From NCBI GenBank assembly GCA_018292915.2, contig JACVVK020000086.1, positions 1,667,501 through 1,731,500 on the forward strand: a DNA stretch of 64,000 bases. Direction: 5' to 3'. Positions 43,043 to 55,383 of this stretch are shown piece by piece. The translations under genes were made by a program, and so were the position numbers. The notes beneath the pieces are model-generated. The model saw only the letters and a program-made list of their open reading frames with translations. It did not search any database and was not told the origin of the DNA. This stretch comes from Batillaria attramentaria. Its lineage: Eukaryota; Mollusca; Gastropoda; Batillariidae. How positions within the stretch are numbered: the stretch's first letter is position 1; each line of letters opens with the position of its first letter.

Positions 43043-45816
43043 ACCGACCCCAGTGCTTGCTGCGGGTGGTGGTGTGGTATGGCGGCACGTTCGGAATGCG
43101 GGAGGGACGGGGAGAGGGGTGAGGTGCGGGGTGGGAGCCGGGGGTGGGAGCGGGGTGTGTGTGTGTGTGTGGGGGGGGGGGGACGAATGCGTGGCTGTCT
43201 TCCAGTCGTCACACCACACTTACTGGCCACAGAACGTGACATAAGCTCGCTTTACGCTGCGCCACTCATCCGTAACACCTTATACATGGCTTAACACTAG
43301 CTAAATTGTCATTCTGGTTAGCCTGCAGGCCGCCTAGTAATTTACACCTAGCAGCTCTGTATGGTTTACCCCGGCCACACCACCATGTAACCACGGGGTC
43401 TGCAGCTCCCGTTCCGGCCACTCCCACCACCCCTCCCCAACCGCCTGCCATCCCCAGACTGTGTCATCTGCGACCATCGTGTTCCTGCATTCCTTCTGAA
43501 GTGTCACTAGCATCAACAACGCGGACACGTGAGCTTGGTAGAGATGTAAAGTAAAGTATCTCCTCCTCCCCCCCCCCCACACACACACCAGTCTCCCCTC
43601 CCCTTCCCCCAACAAGTGGCTTGAGCTAAAGTTCTTATAAGAACCGACTGGGGTGCCTGGTACGTAAATTTGACGCCTGGTCATCAGGTTCATCAAGAGG
43701 TAGACACAAAACATCTGTATGAAATAACTACACGCCCTGTAGCAAGCTACATTGTGTTGCCTTCACTTTCTCTGGATGGTTTTGGGGAAAATTTCGTGAC
43801 TGAGCCGGGATTGTCGTGTGTACTTTTCTACCCTTAACTGACTCAGAGACATACACAGCTCAGCAAGCACTCGGATTAAAAAACAAAACAAAACAAAAAC
43901 ACCCAAAACCTGAACAACAAAAAAACAAATAATAGCCGGGCTGATAGCAACACCCCTCACCAGCCGCCAAAACAAAACAAACAAAAAGAACCCACCCAAA
44001 AACAATTCAAAACAAACCGAACAGCAAAAAACAACCGATGAACAAAAACAAAAGAAAACAAAGCAACGCGTGCGCGCGCACACAGACACACACTGACACA
44101 CAACTTGAGGCTGTTGGGGCAGTGGGTGGTCATCAGGCGCTCATGACTCGTACGCTGTTCGGCTCTTACCCACCTTACATAATTATATTAGCGTGCTGTC
44201 ACTGAGAGGCACATTTTCAATTTTACATGGCTGATGTTTTAAAAATGTCTCATCATCCATCTGTCTTTTATTTCTGCCTTTTGAGTTTTGAAAGACAGGT
44301 ACGAATATTTCAATACTGGCGGATGTCGAAACGTGTGTGCCTTATGATTTGTGAGTGTCACAGTGTATTTTATTTTTGCTGTTGTTTGTTTCTCGATCGC
44401 AGTTTCAGATTACATGAGATTTTCCTTAGCCTAGGCCGGTGTTTGCTGAATCACCGTTAGAACTGCGCAAACTGTGTACAGGTTATTGTAAAGGTGACTG
44501 ACTAGAAACAAAACGACATCAGTCTGACCCGCCAGCACCAACAGCTAGAAGAGGCTCACTTTTAATCGCCGAACTGAAGTTGTAATAAAAATGTCACACC
44601 TGGGATAACCTCCTCATACACCGCGCTAGTGTCTGGGTGCTGGGACGGTCAAGGGTTTTCACCCTGAGACCAAGAGGTGTTGTCTCCCCTCTCGCTAGCC
44701 ACTGGAAAGGACGACCGGAGGACGACTGTGTGGTCTGGACAAGATTATTGCAGGAATTTACCCCCCCCCCCCCCCCGAAAAAAAAAGAAAAAAAAAGAAG
44801 CGATAAGGCCAAAAAGAAAAAAAAAAGGTACCTCGGTACTTCCACTTACCCGACCCTAACGTGACTGGATTTTCATCACCGACCTTAAACTTGATTTCGA
44901 CCGCCTCCACCACAGTTTCACCACAACCACCACCACTACCATCACTGATCATTATCATCATCAATAACAACACAAAAGCAAAGATAAGTCCCTAGTAAGA
45001 AAAACTGCCTTGAATGTATATACAGTATACAGATGGAAAGACACAGACAGGAAAACAATAGCCATGCCCACCTATTCACCCCGACCATGTGGTAGGAACG
45101 TAACAATGCGGCTTGTTTGACAGTAATTTTGAGTGTACACTTCACAAAGCGGTAGACATGAGCCAGCACAAAAAACAAACCAAAACAAAAGAAAACCCCA
45201 AACAAACAACAACCAAAAAAAAACCAAAAAACAAATATAATAAAACAAAACAAAAACCAGCAACAACCGCAAACAAACAAAAAAAGAACAAAACGAAACA
45301 TACCCCCCCCCCCGACCTACCGATTTTTCCCTCCAGTTTGGCGCCGTAACCAGAACCACAGGTTTCTGATAACTTGCACACGCTGCAGCAGTCCACCAAG
45401 ACGCGCTGACTATGAGACAGTTGTTACCCAGTTCTATCGCGGACATGCTCCGCGACAATCTGCAGCAGCGGCTGAACATACTTTGTCGTTTTTTTAGTCT
45501 GAATCACAACATTAACCTGATCAAAACGTGACCACAGTCGTTTGGTGTACACCGCTAACGACAACAGTCACACGATTTTGACGTACTGCTTTCAGCCCAT
45601 ATTTATCACTTTCGGTGGCTAAAAGTAGATTCGCGGGGAGGAGAACGGAGTAAAATCCGCTGGTGAGCCGGAAACGGTCATATTGAGCGGTTAAGCCGAC
45701 TAACGCGCCACGTGAAGCGACAGTGACAGACTTGACACAGGAAAGGGAACTGTCAATCTCAGCTTTGCACGTGAAACCCGCCAGTTAGGCAGGATTTATA
45801 CATGCAAAGAAGACGG

Positions 45817-45820
<4 letters not shown>
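43043..45820. other. Non-coding stretch
   Basis: A/C-rich runs of AACA words at 43875-44070 and 45165-45300, and poly-C runs at 43570, 44761 and 45303. No gene supported. Confidence 0.4.
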
Positions 45821-46439
<619 letters not shown>

Positions 46440-47110
46440 CTAAGAGTATCGTTTTACTGATATAATACCGAGCTTTGTCGTGGTTTGGTTTCACTGGGTC
46501 GAGTCGTAACAGTCACGGTATGTAGTTGTTTCCAGTTTAATGATCCCGTCTGTTTTTTCACCATTCGATATCAGATTTCAAACTGACATGTCCGGAGTTT
46601 TGTTTTCTTGTGCGTGTAAGTAATACGTTGAAACTGAACACACACACACAGACAGAGAGAGAGAGAGAGAGAGAGAACTGATGTATAGCGCGAGAAGTCG
46701 GTTGTCACGGATGGATTAGTTCCCTTGCTCCACGGAGCGACACAGAGAGGGTTTGGGAGACAATGGGACATAACCCATGAATCTCCGACTAAGTAACTTG
46801 AACAGTGCTAGTATATTATGGAATAGCTGAATTAGTGTGTAGCTGACAATACACTGCTTGTGTACGCTGGTTTTTAGAGTCAGGTGTTACTGTACGGACG
46901 ACAAACTGAAACTCAGTGATTTACCGTTCTCATTATGGCCGGCTGTTTGATTTCATTCCGTGCCTTGACACTGTGAGACACAGACAATGTGTAAATTAAA
47001 CTATGATAAACAACAACAACAAAACCCGCCAACCACCCTTACAACCAGCGACAATACAAGAAAACGAAGTTATTCAGAAGCACTCAAAGGGGAGCATGTC
47101 AATGTTCCAA
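46440..47110. other. Non-coding stretch
   Basis: A short (CA)n(GA)n tract at about 46639-46676. No gene supported. Confidence 0.4.
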
Positions 47111-47111
47111 C

Positions 47112-47640
47112 AGGTCTGTCAAGTGTTCCCCTAGGTCTGTGTTCCCCCAGGTCTATGTTCCCCTAGGTCTGTGTTCCCCCAGATCTATGTTTCCCCCAGG
47201 TCTGTGTTCCCCCAGGTCTATGCTTCCCCCACGCCTATGTTCCCGCAGGTCTGTGTCCCCCCCCCCCCCAGGTCTGTGTCCCCCCAGGTCTGTGACCCCC
47301 ACGGACGTCTGTGTTCCCCCAGGTCTATGTTTCCTCCAGGTCTGTGTTCGCCCAGGTCTATGTTCCCCCAGGTCTGTGTCCCCCCCCCAGGTCTGTGCCC
47401 CCCCCCCAGGTCTGTGTCTCCCCAGGTCTGTGTCCCCCCAGGCTTATGTTCCCCCAGGTCTATGTTCCCCCAGATCTATGTTTCCCCCAGGTCTGTGTTC
47501 CCCCAGGTCTATGCTTCCCCCAGGCCTATGTTCCCGCAGGTCTGTGTCCCCCCCCCCCAGGTCTGTGCCCCCCCCCCAGGTCTGTGCCCCCCCCCCCCCC
47601 AGGTCTGTGTCTCCCCAGGTCTGTGTCCCCCCAGGTCTTA
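47112..47640. repeat. C-rich minisatellite (CCCCAGGTCTRTGTT)n, main block
   Basis: About 30 copies of a 15-18 bp unit with C runs of variable length. A higher-order block is repeated: the order of variants at 47137-47260 recurs at 47450-47560. Open frames here are a by-product of the repeat. Confidence 0.9.
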
Positions 47641-47767
47641 AGATAAAGCGGACCAATGCTATGCGCGCTATGTAAACAGCTGGCACTTCCAGGTACTAGC
47701 AACATGGCGCGCGGCGGCGTCACTTTTCCGGCACCGCGGTGCGTCTATCTCTATACGTCTGTGGTTT

Positions 47768-47831
47768 CCCCCCAGGTCTATGTTCCCCCAGGTCTGTGTT
47801 CCCACACTGAGGTTTATTTTCCCCCCCGGGT
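47768..47831. repeat. C-rich minisatellite, second block (left of the transposon)
   Basis: Three or four further units of the same repeat. They end in cccgggt where the inverted-repeat element begins. Confidence 0.8.
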
Positions 47832-48740
47832 CCACACCGGTGACGCGGCTAAGCCGCGAATCCGACCGGCTGTCGATCGCAGTGACTGTTTTAGGCCGGA
47901 AAAGCGCGACACGCATGCGGTGATGTGCAAGAATGCTGCCAGGAAAGCTATGAACTGAAATGAATTTGATCATATTGTTATATGCACATATCAGTAAGAC
48001 TTTCATCTTCCCACCCAAAGCGATTTTATATCGAAAATTTTATTCATGTAAGGACACGAGTCATATTTGTTCGACTGCAATGAGACTCGGGAGCTATTTT
48101 GCAGTTTAACACGAAGCTGACAAAAAATACCACGTTAATTCCAGTAGTTTCAAAACAGACACGTATCCGTGATGTCTTTGTGACTTGCATGCCAATTGTT
48201 GTGACGTAGGATGCTTTCGTGTTTTCGCAATTTAAAAAAATATCAGAGCAGTGCGAAATCCTCGGCTAAGAACCGGCCAACCGTCTGTTTGATACAGGCT
48301 GGTTCTTAGCCGGGGTGAGTGCTGGTTCATAGCCACAAAATATTCACTACCAATTTTCTTTCTCGAACTACGCGCGATCTAAGCCACAAATTGCACTAAT
48401 TTTCTAGGTGTGGCCGCAAGACATATTATAAAAATGGGACGTTTTCATAAACGTGACTTTCCTTTCTGTAATTTTATATTATCGCGAATGAAAGTGAATT
48501 TTCTACAGAAAACGAGACTAAATTGCTTCCAACGTGAGTGTACGCGCAAGTAGCACCACAAAAACCACTTACGAGTTGAACAGAGACCTTCTGCGACAAG
48601 ACAGGCCAACCTCAGATCGAGACAAGCTGTCACAAGTACAGCGCAGATGATTTTCTGAGAGAAGTCGCGTGCGGCCAAGCAACGCTAGCGCTCAACGCCG
48701 CAAGCCGGTCAGAATCGGGATAGCCGCGTCACCGGTGTGG
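47832..48740. mobile_element. 909-bp non-autonomous inverted-repeat transposon
   Basis: 19-bp perfect inverted ends, ccacaccggtgacgcggct at 47832-47850 and its complement at 48722-48740. Imperfect similarity continues inward for about 15 bp. The flanks share ggt, consistent with a 3-bp target duplication. Inside is a 16-bp hairpin stem (48263-48278 with 48297-48312, one mismatch). No transposase frame is seen. Confidence 0.75.
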
Positions 48741-48880
48741 GGTCTGTGTTCCCCCAGGGTCTATGTTACCCCCAGGTCTACTGATGTTTCCCCCGGGTCT
48801 ACTGATGTTCCCCCAGGTCTGTGTCCCCTCAGGTCTGTGTTCCCACAGGTCTATTTTTTCCCCCAGCTGTGTTTCCCCAG
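48741..48880. repeat. C-rich minisatellite, third block (right of the transposon)
   Basis: Seven or eight more units of the same minisatellite, with variants such as ctactgatgttcccccaggt. Confidence 0.8.
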
Positions 48881-49269
48881 GACTATCATGAGTTCTAAAG
48901 TATTGTACAGAAGGCTAGTGCACTATATGGACGGTGACATCATAGTTTCGAAGGGACAATACTGCGGATAGGAATCGTTGACAGGTCACGGTTATTTCCC
49001 TGCCCATGCCGCACGTGGCCGGCAGAACGACGCTGCAAGGTATTAAAGGAAACACACGTGCACGAGCAGCATGTGGCCAAGAGGGCTGAAAGATTTTGCT
49101 TTTTCACGGAGAGGGATCTGTTTCGGTTTATGAACAAACAGCCTGCGCGTAACTGTTAGTCAATCAGGCGTCAGTTTCACGATTTTCAGTCGCTCTGACT
49201 ACCTCGAATTACTGAAAACCAAAGCGGTGCACATTATCTGATGTGTAGTGCGCAAAGCCGTGTCCCCCC

Positions 49270-50410
49270 CCCCCCCAACCCAATCAGCCACCATTGATTC
49301 AGAGTGTGAAAGCGGCTGTCAGATGACCCACTCCACCCGTGCAGCGTGAGGAAGGAACCCGGAACAACAGCTAGAGACCTGGAGCCAGCCACAGCCTAAC
49401 GGTGGCCTACAAAGGCGGCCGTAATAGTTGAACTCCTTCTCGTTCCCCAAACGAAAGAGAAAACAACCACCAAAAAATCACAACGAGAGAGATTACGAAT
49501 TAGACCGTGAATATAGCCATCCCCAACCAGGGAAGGACTGGACACTGAAAATGCGGCACAAAGAAAACCAAACGGCATGTCACTTAAACTCCTTCTCTGA
49601 AGAACCATTATCAATAGTGGTACTGACTTCACCACAAAATCCACGGACACTTCATTCTCCAAAAAATCACGAGAGAGATTATGAGTTAGACCGTGCATGA
49701 ATATAGCCATCTGCAAGTGAAGGATTGCAAGAAAATGCAGTCTATTGGGGAACCAGCCATATGTGAACAAACCTCTGTATTCATATACACCTCCCCAGAA
49801 CTAAACAAGCACGCAGCGCAGTAAAAACGGTTACCTCCCATTTCAGAGGGAGACGTTGTCGAAAACGGACCTAACCTGAAATTGATGGGCAATGTCGCAC
49901 AACTGACGCAGCATTCCAGGGACCAACCACATGCATAGCCCATACCCCCCCCCCCCCCACCGCCCAGAACACAATATGCACGCAGCCCAGCCGGTGCGAC
50001 TTCTAAACTCGGACTGAAAAAGAGAGGTTGCAGTCAAATGGCCGATGATGCCACAAACAGAATAGAACGGTTACCTCCCAATTCAGAGGGAGACGTTATC
50101 GAAAAGTGACTGATAGATAATTAATCTCGGTAGCACCACCAACGCAGCATTTCCAGGGACCAATCCTCGGACAGTGAGAGAAAAAGGGACATCAAAATGC
50201 TCAAATCACATTGAAAACCAAAGTGCAGGGTGTCCTGTGTGGTTTTCCATAATAAAAATGCATAGAGGTCACAGTGTAATGCGCTTTGCCCCCCCCCCCC
50301 CTCCCCCATCAGCCACCACTCGACTCTGAGTGTGAGACTGTCAGATGGCCCACTCCACCCGTGCTGGAAAGAACCTAGCTGAAGGCCTGGAACCAACCAC
50401 TGCCCACAAA
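49270..50410. repeat. Locally duplicated intron-like blocks
   Basis: Three pairs of similar segments: agtgtga...gtcagatg.cccactcc at 49300 and 50330, aaaatcac...gagagagatta at 49468 and 49660, and ggttacctccca.ttcagagg at 49830 and 50070. Each pair is 80-90 percent identical by eye. The region grew by small segmental duplications. Confidence 0.65.
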
Positions 50411-50453
50411 CCATTCTCTTGATGGTAGTCACGATGTCAGAGTTGGCGTTGAT

Positions 50454-50602
50454 TCATGCATGCACCTTGATCCTGGATGCTGCTATTGCAGTGGCGACTC
50501 CCAAAGCAAGGGAGGCTGCCAGGACTAGCTGCCTAGACTTAAATTTCCATGGCGACCCCATACTGTACCATGGAATAACAGTCAGCAATGGTACGTACAC
50601 TC
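50454..50602 (-). CDS. Probable C-terminal exon with a membrane helix
   Basis: The acceptor gttttgtttcag is preceded by a long (GT)n, which acts as a pyrimidine-like tract. Phase 1. It encodes 48 residues, GVYVPLLTVIPWYSMGSPW, a basic stretch KFKSRQ, then LVLAASLALGVATAIAASRI and KVHA, stop TGA at 50456-50454. One hydrophobic helix flanked by basic residues suggests a small membrane or mitochondrial inner-membrane protein. No AATAAA was found close by. The protein family is not recognised. Confidence 0.5.
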
Positions 50603-50609
50603 CTGAAAC

Positions 50610-50611
<2 letters not shown>

Positions 50612-50661
<50 letters not shown>
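50612..50661. repeat. (CA)n microsatellite at the intron end
   Basis: About 25 CA units. On the minus strand it lies immediately before the acceptor of the 50.5-kb exon. Confidence 0.9.
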
Positions 50662-50663
<2 letters not shown>

Positions 50664-50734
50664 CAGTACATGCCATCTAAATTTCTAAACTGTGAAAATA
50701 AATCAACTAGAGAGACAGAAGCCTCCATGGCTCC

Positions 50735-51690
50735 CTTGTGACACAGGTCAAGGTCATTCACAAGAGTATGTTTGTAAAACTATCACTATCCATTATCATG
50801 CCAAGTAAAGTGTCTCTGGCGCTCTGAGTTCCTGGCAATATTACAATTTTCCCTGAAACTGTTTGTATGGCCTTGACCTTTGGTCAAGGTCATTCAAATG
50901 AGATCTCATCAATGTCTATCATCATGCCAAGTTCGATGCCTCTAGTGTTTGTAGTTCCCCTGAAAACGGTAATGTTAAAATTCATAACAGACAGCTTTAA
51001 TGTCTGAAGGTCAAGGTCATTCAGAAAGGTAGGTCTCATTGCTGTCTATCATCATGCCTCGTTTGGTGCCTCTACTGTTTGTTAAAAATGCCAAGGTTAA
51101 AGTTTCAGAAAAAAACGCTTGCATGGCCTTGAGCTTGACTAAAAGTCACTGAACACAGGTATGTCTGTAAAGGTGCTGCCGATGTCCAACATCGCACATA
51201 GTTTGAGGCTTCTGATCCTTCTAGATTCTGAGAAAATGTAAATGTAAAATTCCCCAACAGACTGTTTTGATGACCTTGACCTTGAGTCAAGGTCATTTAC
51301 GATGGTATGTGTGCATAGGTCTTATCACTGTCTATCAGCATGCCAGGTTTGGAACCTCTGCTGTTTGTTCTTTCTGAGAAAATGCCAATGTTAAGGTTTC
51401 ACAAAAATAGATTGGACGGCCTTGACCTTGACACAAGGCCATTGACTACATGTGTATCTGTAAAGTTCTTATCAATGTCTATCATCATGCAAAGTTTAAA
51501 TCCTCTGGTGTTTGTAGATTATGAGAAAATGCCAATGTAAAATTTTCAAACAGAGCTTGGTAACCTTGACCTTGAGTCAAGGTCATTCAAAATGATATGT
51601 TTTGAAAGGTCTTGTGGTTGTCTATCAGCATGCCAAGTTTGGTGCCTCTGCTGTTTGTAGATTCTGAGAAAATGACAATGTTAAAGCTTT
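50735..51690. repeat. Tandem array of about 125-145-bp units carrying TCAAGGTCA
   Basis: Seven degenerate units, each with ccttgac, tcaaggtcatt, tgtctatca.catgc and ttctgagaaaatg words. TCAAGGTCA is intact at 50748, 50884, 51011, 51287 and 51577. The array ends in a (CA)n tract at 51694-51753. Confidence 0.85.

Positions 51691-51693
<3 letters not shown>

Positions 51694-51753
<60 letters not shown>
51694..51753. repeat. (CA)n microsatellite
   Basis: About 30 CA units directly after the TCAAGGTCA array. Confidence 0.9.
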
Positions 51754-51755
<2 letters not shown>

Positions 51756-51961
51756 TGACGGAGGGTTAATACATAGACTCCCATTGTTACACAAGGGAGC
51801 CAATAAAAAATAGTACAGAGTTCTCACTTTAGCTATCAACTGTTCTGTAAACAATTCATTATGATGCATTTCTATCTCCATGATTGATTTAAATTGTACA
51901 AATGATACTGGTACATCAAACTTAATAGACAAATTGTAATGTTATTCCACTGAGTACATAC

Positions 51962-52020
51962 CGAGGCATGGCCATCAGAAATGATTCGCAACTTGGATGT
52001 CAGGGCAGTCTCTCTCTCAG
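51962..52020 (-). CDS. Candidate 59-nt internal exon
   Basis: Acceptor gatgaacatttcag and donor CCTCG|GTATGT, entry phase 1 and exit phase 0. It reads ERETALTSKLRIISDGHAS. It may belong with the 50.5-kb exon, but that exon needs phase 1, so another exon of 3n+1 nt would have to lie between. The other two frames contain stops, which supports this one. Confidence 0.4.
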
Positions 52021-52627
52021 CTGAAATGTTCATCTGGACTGGAGGGAGGGGACTGAGGGAATCTGGAGTGGGTGTGGAAAAGGGATTGAAGGGAAATGGG
52101 GGAGGGTAGGGTGGATGGTGTGGAGAGGGGGATGGGGGGGGGGGGAGAGAAAGAGAAAGATCGAGTTGGTGTTACACTGTACAAGTAACTTCACCTTTGG
52201 TGTCACATGCTTAGTCACAATTGAAAGCAATGTTTCAGTGGTCTGGTTGTAGGTTTAAAGATGCAACCAAAAATAAAATAAAAAAATAAGCCCCCCTCCC
52301 CACCCATATCTAAACACAAACCTCCCACATGTACCCACCCACTAGACTACATACTACCTCAACACAGGACAATACACCCATGGATCCTACTATTAACCAG
52401 AAACACTCAAAACACCAAAGAACCAGAAACACCACATCTAAGATTACAAAGAAATATGTTCAATGGAGCTTTCTTAAATCCCACATAATATTTTGTTCAA
52501 GTTTTGTTTTTCCTTAACTGGAATCATTTAGATCTGTTTTCACTCTGCCCAAATGAATTGCCAGGAAGACCTTCAGAACCATGTGATTCGTTAACTGTAA
52601 ATTAATAAATTGCACTCTACCATTTTC

Positions 52628-52629
<2 letters not shown>

Positions 52630-52718
<89 letters not shown>

Positions 52719-52732
52719 TATGTGTGTGTGTG
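52630..52732. repeat. (GT)n microsatellite, about 100 bp
   Basis: About 42 GT units, a CGCGTA interruption, then more GT. Confidence 0.9.
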
Positions 52733-52927
52733 TTTTGTTTGACATAGTGTCCACTATGAAAACAAAGATACTGAGGGAAAAACAGCCAAACAACTGGTAC
52801 AAGCTACCTCATTTTTTTCTTTCTTTCTTTTTTTTTTTAAAGATGGGATCATTTCATAGGGTAATTTGATCTGGGAAAATAATTTTTCGAGACAGAAGGA
52901 AACTCCTTTCATTTAAGGGAAAAACAA

Positions 52928-53192
<265 letters not shown>

Positions 53193-53339
53193 TGCACCTA
53201 CTGGTGTTCTCGGCGATATTTCCAGTGTTTCTGGTAACATTAGGATCCCCCACCCCCTACTATCACTAACACAATCACTGGCCATAGACAACAACATTAC
53301 AGTGGATTAACTATGAGGAATACCTCCAGGCATCTATGT

Positions 53340-53716
53340 TAGAGAATGAGTTTATCGTGCAGCAAAGCAAAAGTGATGATGAGTTTATCACGCAGTTAAG
53401 GAAAAAACCAAAACAAACCAAAACAACAAAACCAGAATAAGTTTATCATGCACTGCAGCAAACAAAGAAAATTAGCCTGTCATGCAGTAAAGAAAAAAAT
53501 GGAAAGAAAACAGAACAGAATGAGTTTATCATGCATAAAGGTTATAAAAGTATGAGTTTATCATGCATAAAGGTTATAAAAGTATGAGTTTATCATGCAT
53601 AAAGGTTATAAAAGTATGAGTTTATCATGCATAAAGGTTATAAAAGTATGAGTTTATCATGCATAAAGGTTATAAAAGTATGAGTTTATCATGCATAAAG
53701 GTTATAAAAGTATGAG
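53340..53716. repeat. 32-bp minisatellite with degenerate flank
   Basis: Six perfect 32-bp units, with tgagtttatcatgcataaag at 53521, 53553, 53585, 53617, 53649 and 53681. Before these lie four decayed relatives of gagtttatca.gca, starting at 53346. Confidence 0.9.
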
Positions 53717-54019
53717 TAAAAGTAAAAGGCAGTTCAAACAAAAACAAAAAAAGAAAAAGTGTCATACATGCGGCCCTGTGTATTAGACGAAGAAACTGAA
53801 CCTAGTGAAATGCATACCTAAACATCCAGTAATGTTTCAAGCTAGTTACTTGTAACAAAACATGGGGGGAAAATGAGCTAGAGTGACAAGGAAGGCATTT
53901 TACCATTGCAACACAAAAAGATGTTACTGCACAACATGTTAGAAAAAACAGAAACAAACTGCACTAAGTCCGTATAAAAACTGTAATGTTGTCTTACTCT
54001 ATGTCCAGTGATAATTACC

Positions 54020-54440
54020 AACACGCCGGAGGGAGGTTGGAAGCATGGGCTCTCCCCAGGTGGGGCAGCACACGCGCGCACAACAGGATGCACCAGAGTG
54101 TGCCATCCCATGGTCTCTCCCAGCAGAACACCTCACTGCATGAGAGAGGCCGCCACTGGCCAGATCTCCCTGCCGCCCCCGGTCAGCCCCCTCTCCCTTC
54201 CTTCCCGCTCCTCTGCCTTGCCCAGCATCCACACTCTGGGTCGATCCTGGTGGCCCACCTTCCTCACTGCCCCGTAACCAGTGGAACCATGCCCCACCAG
54301 TGGAAGGAATCAGTACTGCAGTTGTGCCGCACTGACTTGACGACGACAGAGTCCCTCATCCCCCAGAACGGGGACTTTTGGGTTGCGCATCCCTTTCCAG
54401 GGTTCCAGCATTCCTTTCATCCAGCATGTGTGTGCTTGGC
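54020..54440 (+). repeat. Inverted duplication, copy 1
   Basis: Similar in inverted orientation to 57790-58120. Shared words include gcagcacacgcgcgcac, catgccccaccagtgg and cagtactgcag. The frames of the two copies also resemble each other (MPHQWKESVLQLC and MSHQCKVSVLWLC), so this may be a piece of a dispersed element or of duplicated exons. Confidence 0.55.
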
Positions 54441-54921
54441 AGCCTAATTGTACCATCAGACAACTCACAAAACCAATGCTGTGGTTTCACTGCACACTCC
54501 ACTCATCACAAAAGCTGTACCACACACTGTCATGGGTTGATGCCTTACCTTTCTTGTATCATCCCCCCCTAACAGTATTTAAGACACCCGTGCGGAGTGC
54601 GTGTGCAGTAAAACTACAGTAATGACCTCATGAGCATAGACCAGATTGTGCAGGAGACAGTGATTTCAAGACAAGCATCATATACTTTTACTGCACTTAA
54701 TGAACCTGGGAATCTTGTGTGCGCTTTGAGAGCCCGCCCTAACACGAGGGACAGGTACCTATTAAAAAAAAAAAAAAAAAGACGCGTCCTAAATGGTTAT
54801 GTGTGGCCTCACTCATATATAAAGAAGCTGCCCTCGTAATTCATATCATGATAATGATTAGCATATGGTCTACCCAGTGAGCTAGCTCAAGACACTTTCC
54901 ATACATACAATTAACACTTAA

Positions 54922-54965
54922 CCTAGTGTCTGCTGGCAACAAATGACCATTGCAGAACATGCTGA
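54922..54965. repeat. 44-bp exact direct repeat, copy 1
   Basis: Identical over 44 bp to 57006-57049; the word begins cctagtgtctgctggcaaca. Flanks differ. Confidence 0.9.
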
Positions 54966-55155
54966 ATACATGTACCTCCAACATGAACCTAAACACTCAA
55001 ACCGCTTGTATCCCTATGGTGTAGTGCAGGAGCGAGAGAGAGGGGGTGGGGGGTGGGGGTGGGGCTTAAAGCCATGAACAAAGTGTGGGAATGTAGTAAG
55101 CAGTAAGAGATTCAACAGACCTTCAAGAAGTTTTGCAAAGTAACATCCACAGATA

Positions 55156-55156
<1 letters not shown>

Positions 55157-55222
<66 letters not shown>
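55157..55222. repeat. (GT)n microsatellite
   Basis: About 33 GT units. Confidence 0.9.
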
Positions 55223-55225
<3 letters not shown>

Positions 55226-55383
55226 TTCCCAATCAAATCTTTGAAATTTGCAGCAAACTCTTGATGTTTGTCAAACTTTGCAAAGTGTGCTTAGCATTTT
55301 TTTCCTGCCTCAATACCTTTCTGTTCACCCTACACTCCACAATCTTTTTCTTTTCCCTTATTTTCAGTTTCTGTTTTGCTCAA

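Noticed and set aside
42749..43294. Several long frames over the (GTGC)n tract
   Set aside because: The tract has no stops in many frames, and the flanks show no coding character.
47139..47675. Long Pro/Cys/Val-rich open frames
   Set aside because: They arise from the C-rich minisatellite, occur in several frames, and have no splice or promoter support.
50419..50600. Plus-strand frame MSELALIHACTLILD with a donor-like end
   Set aside because: It overlaps the minus-strand terminal exon, which has a better acceptor and a natural membrane-helix product. Only one can be real.
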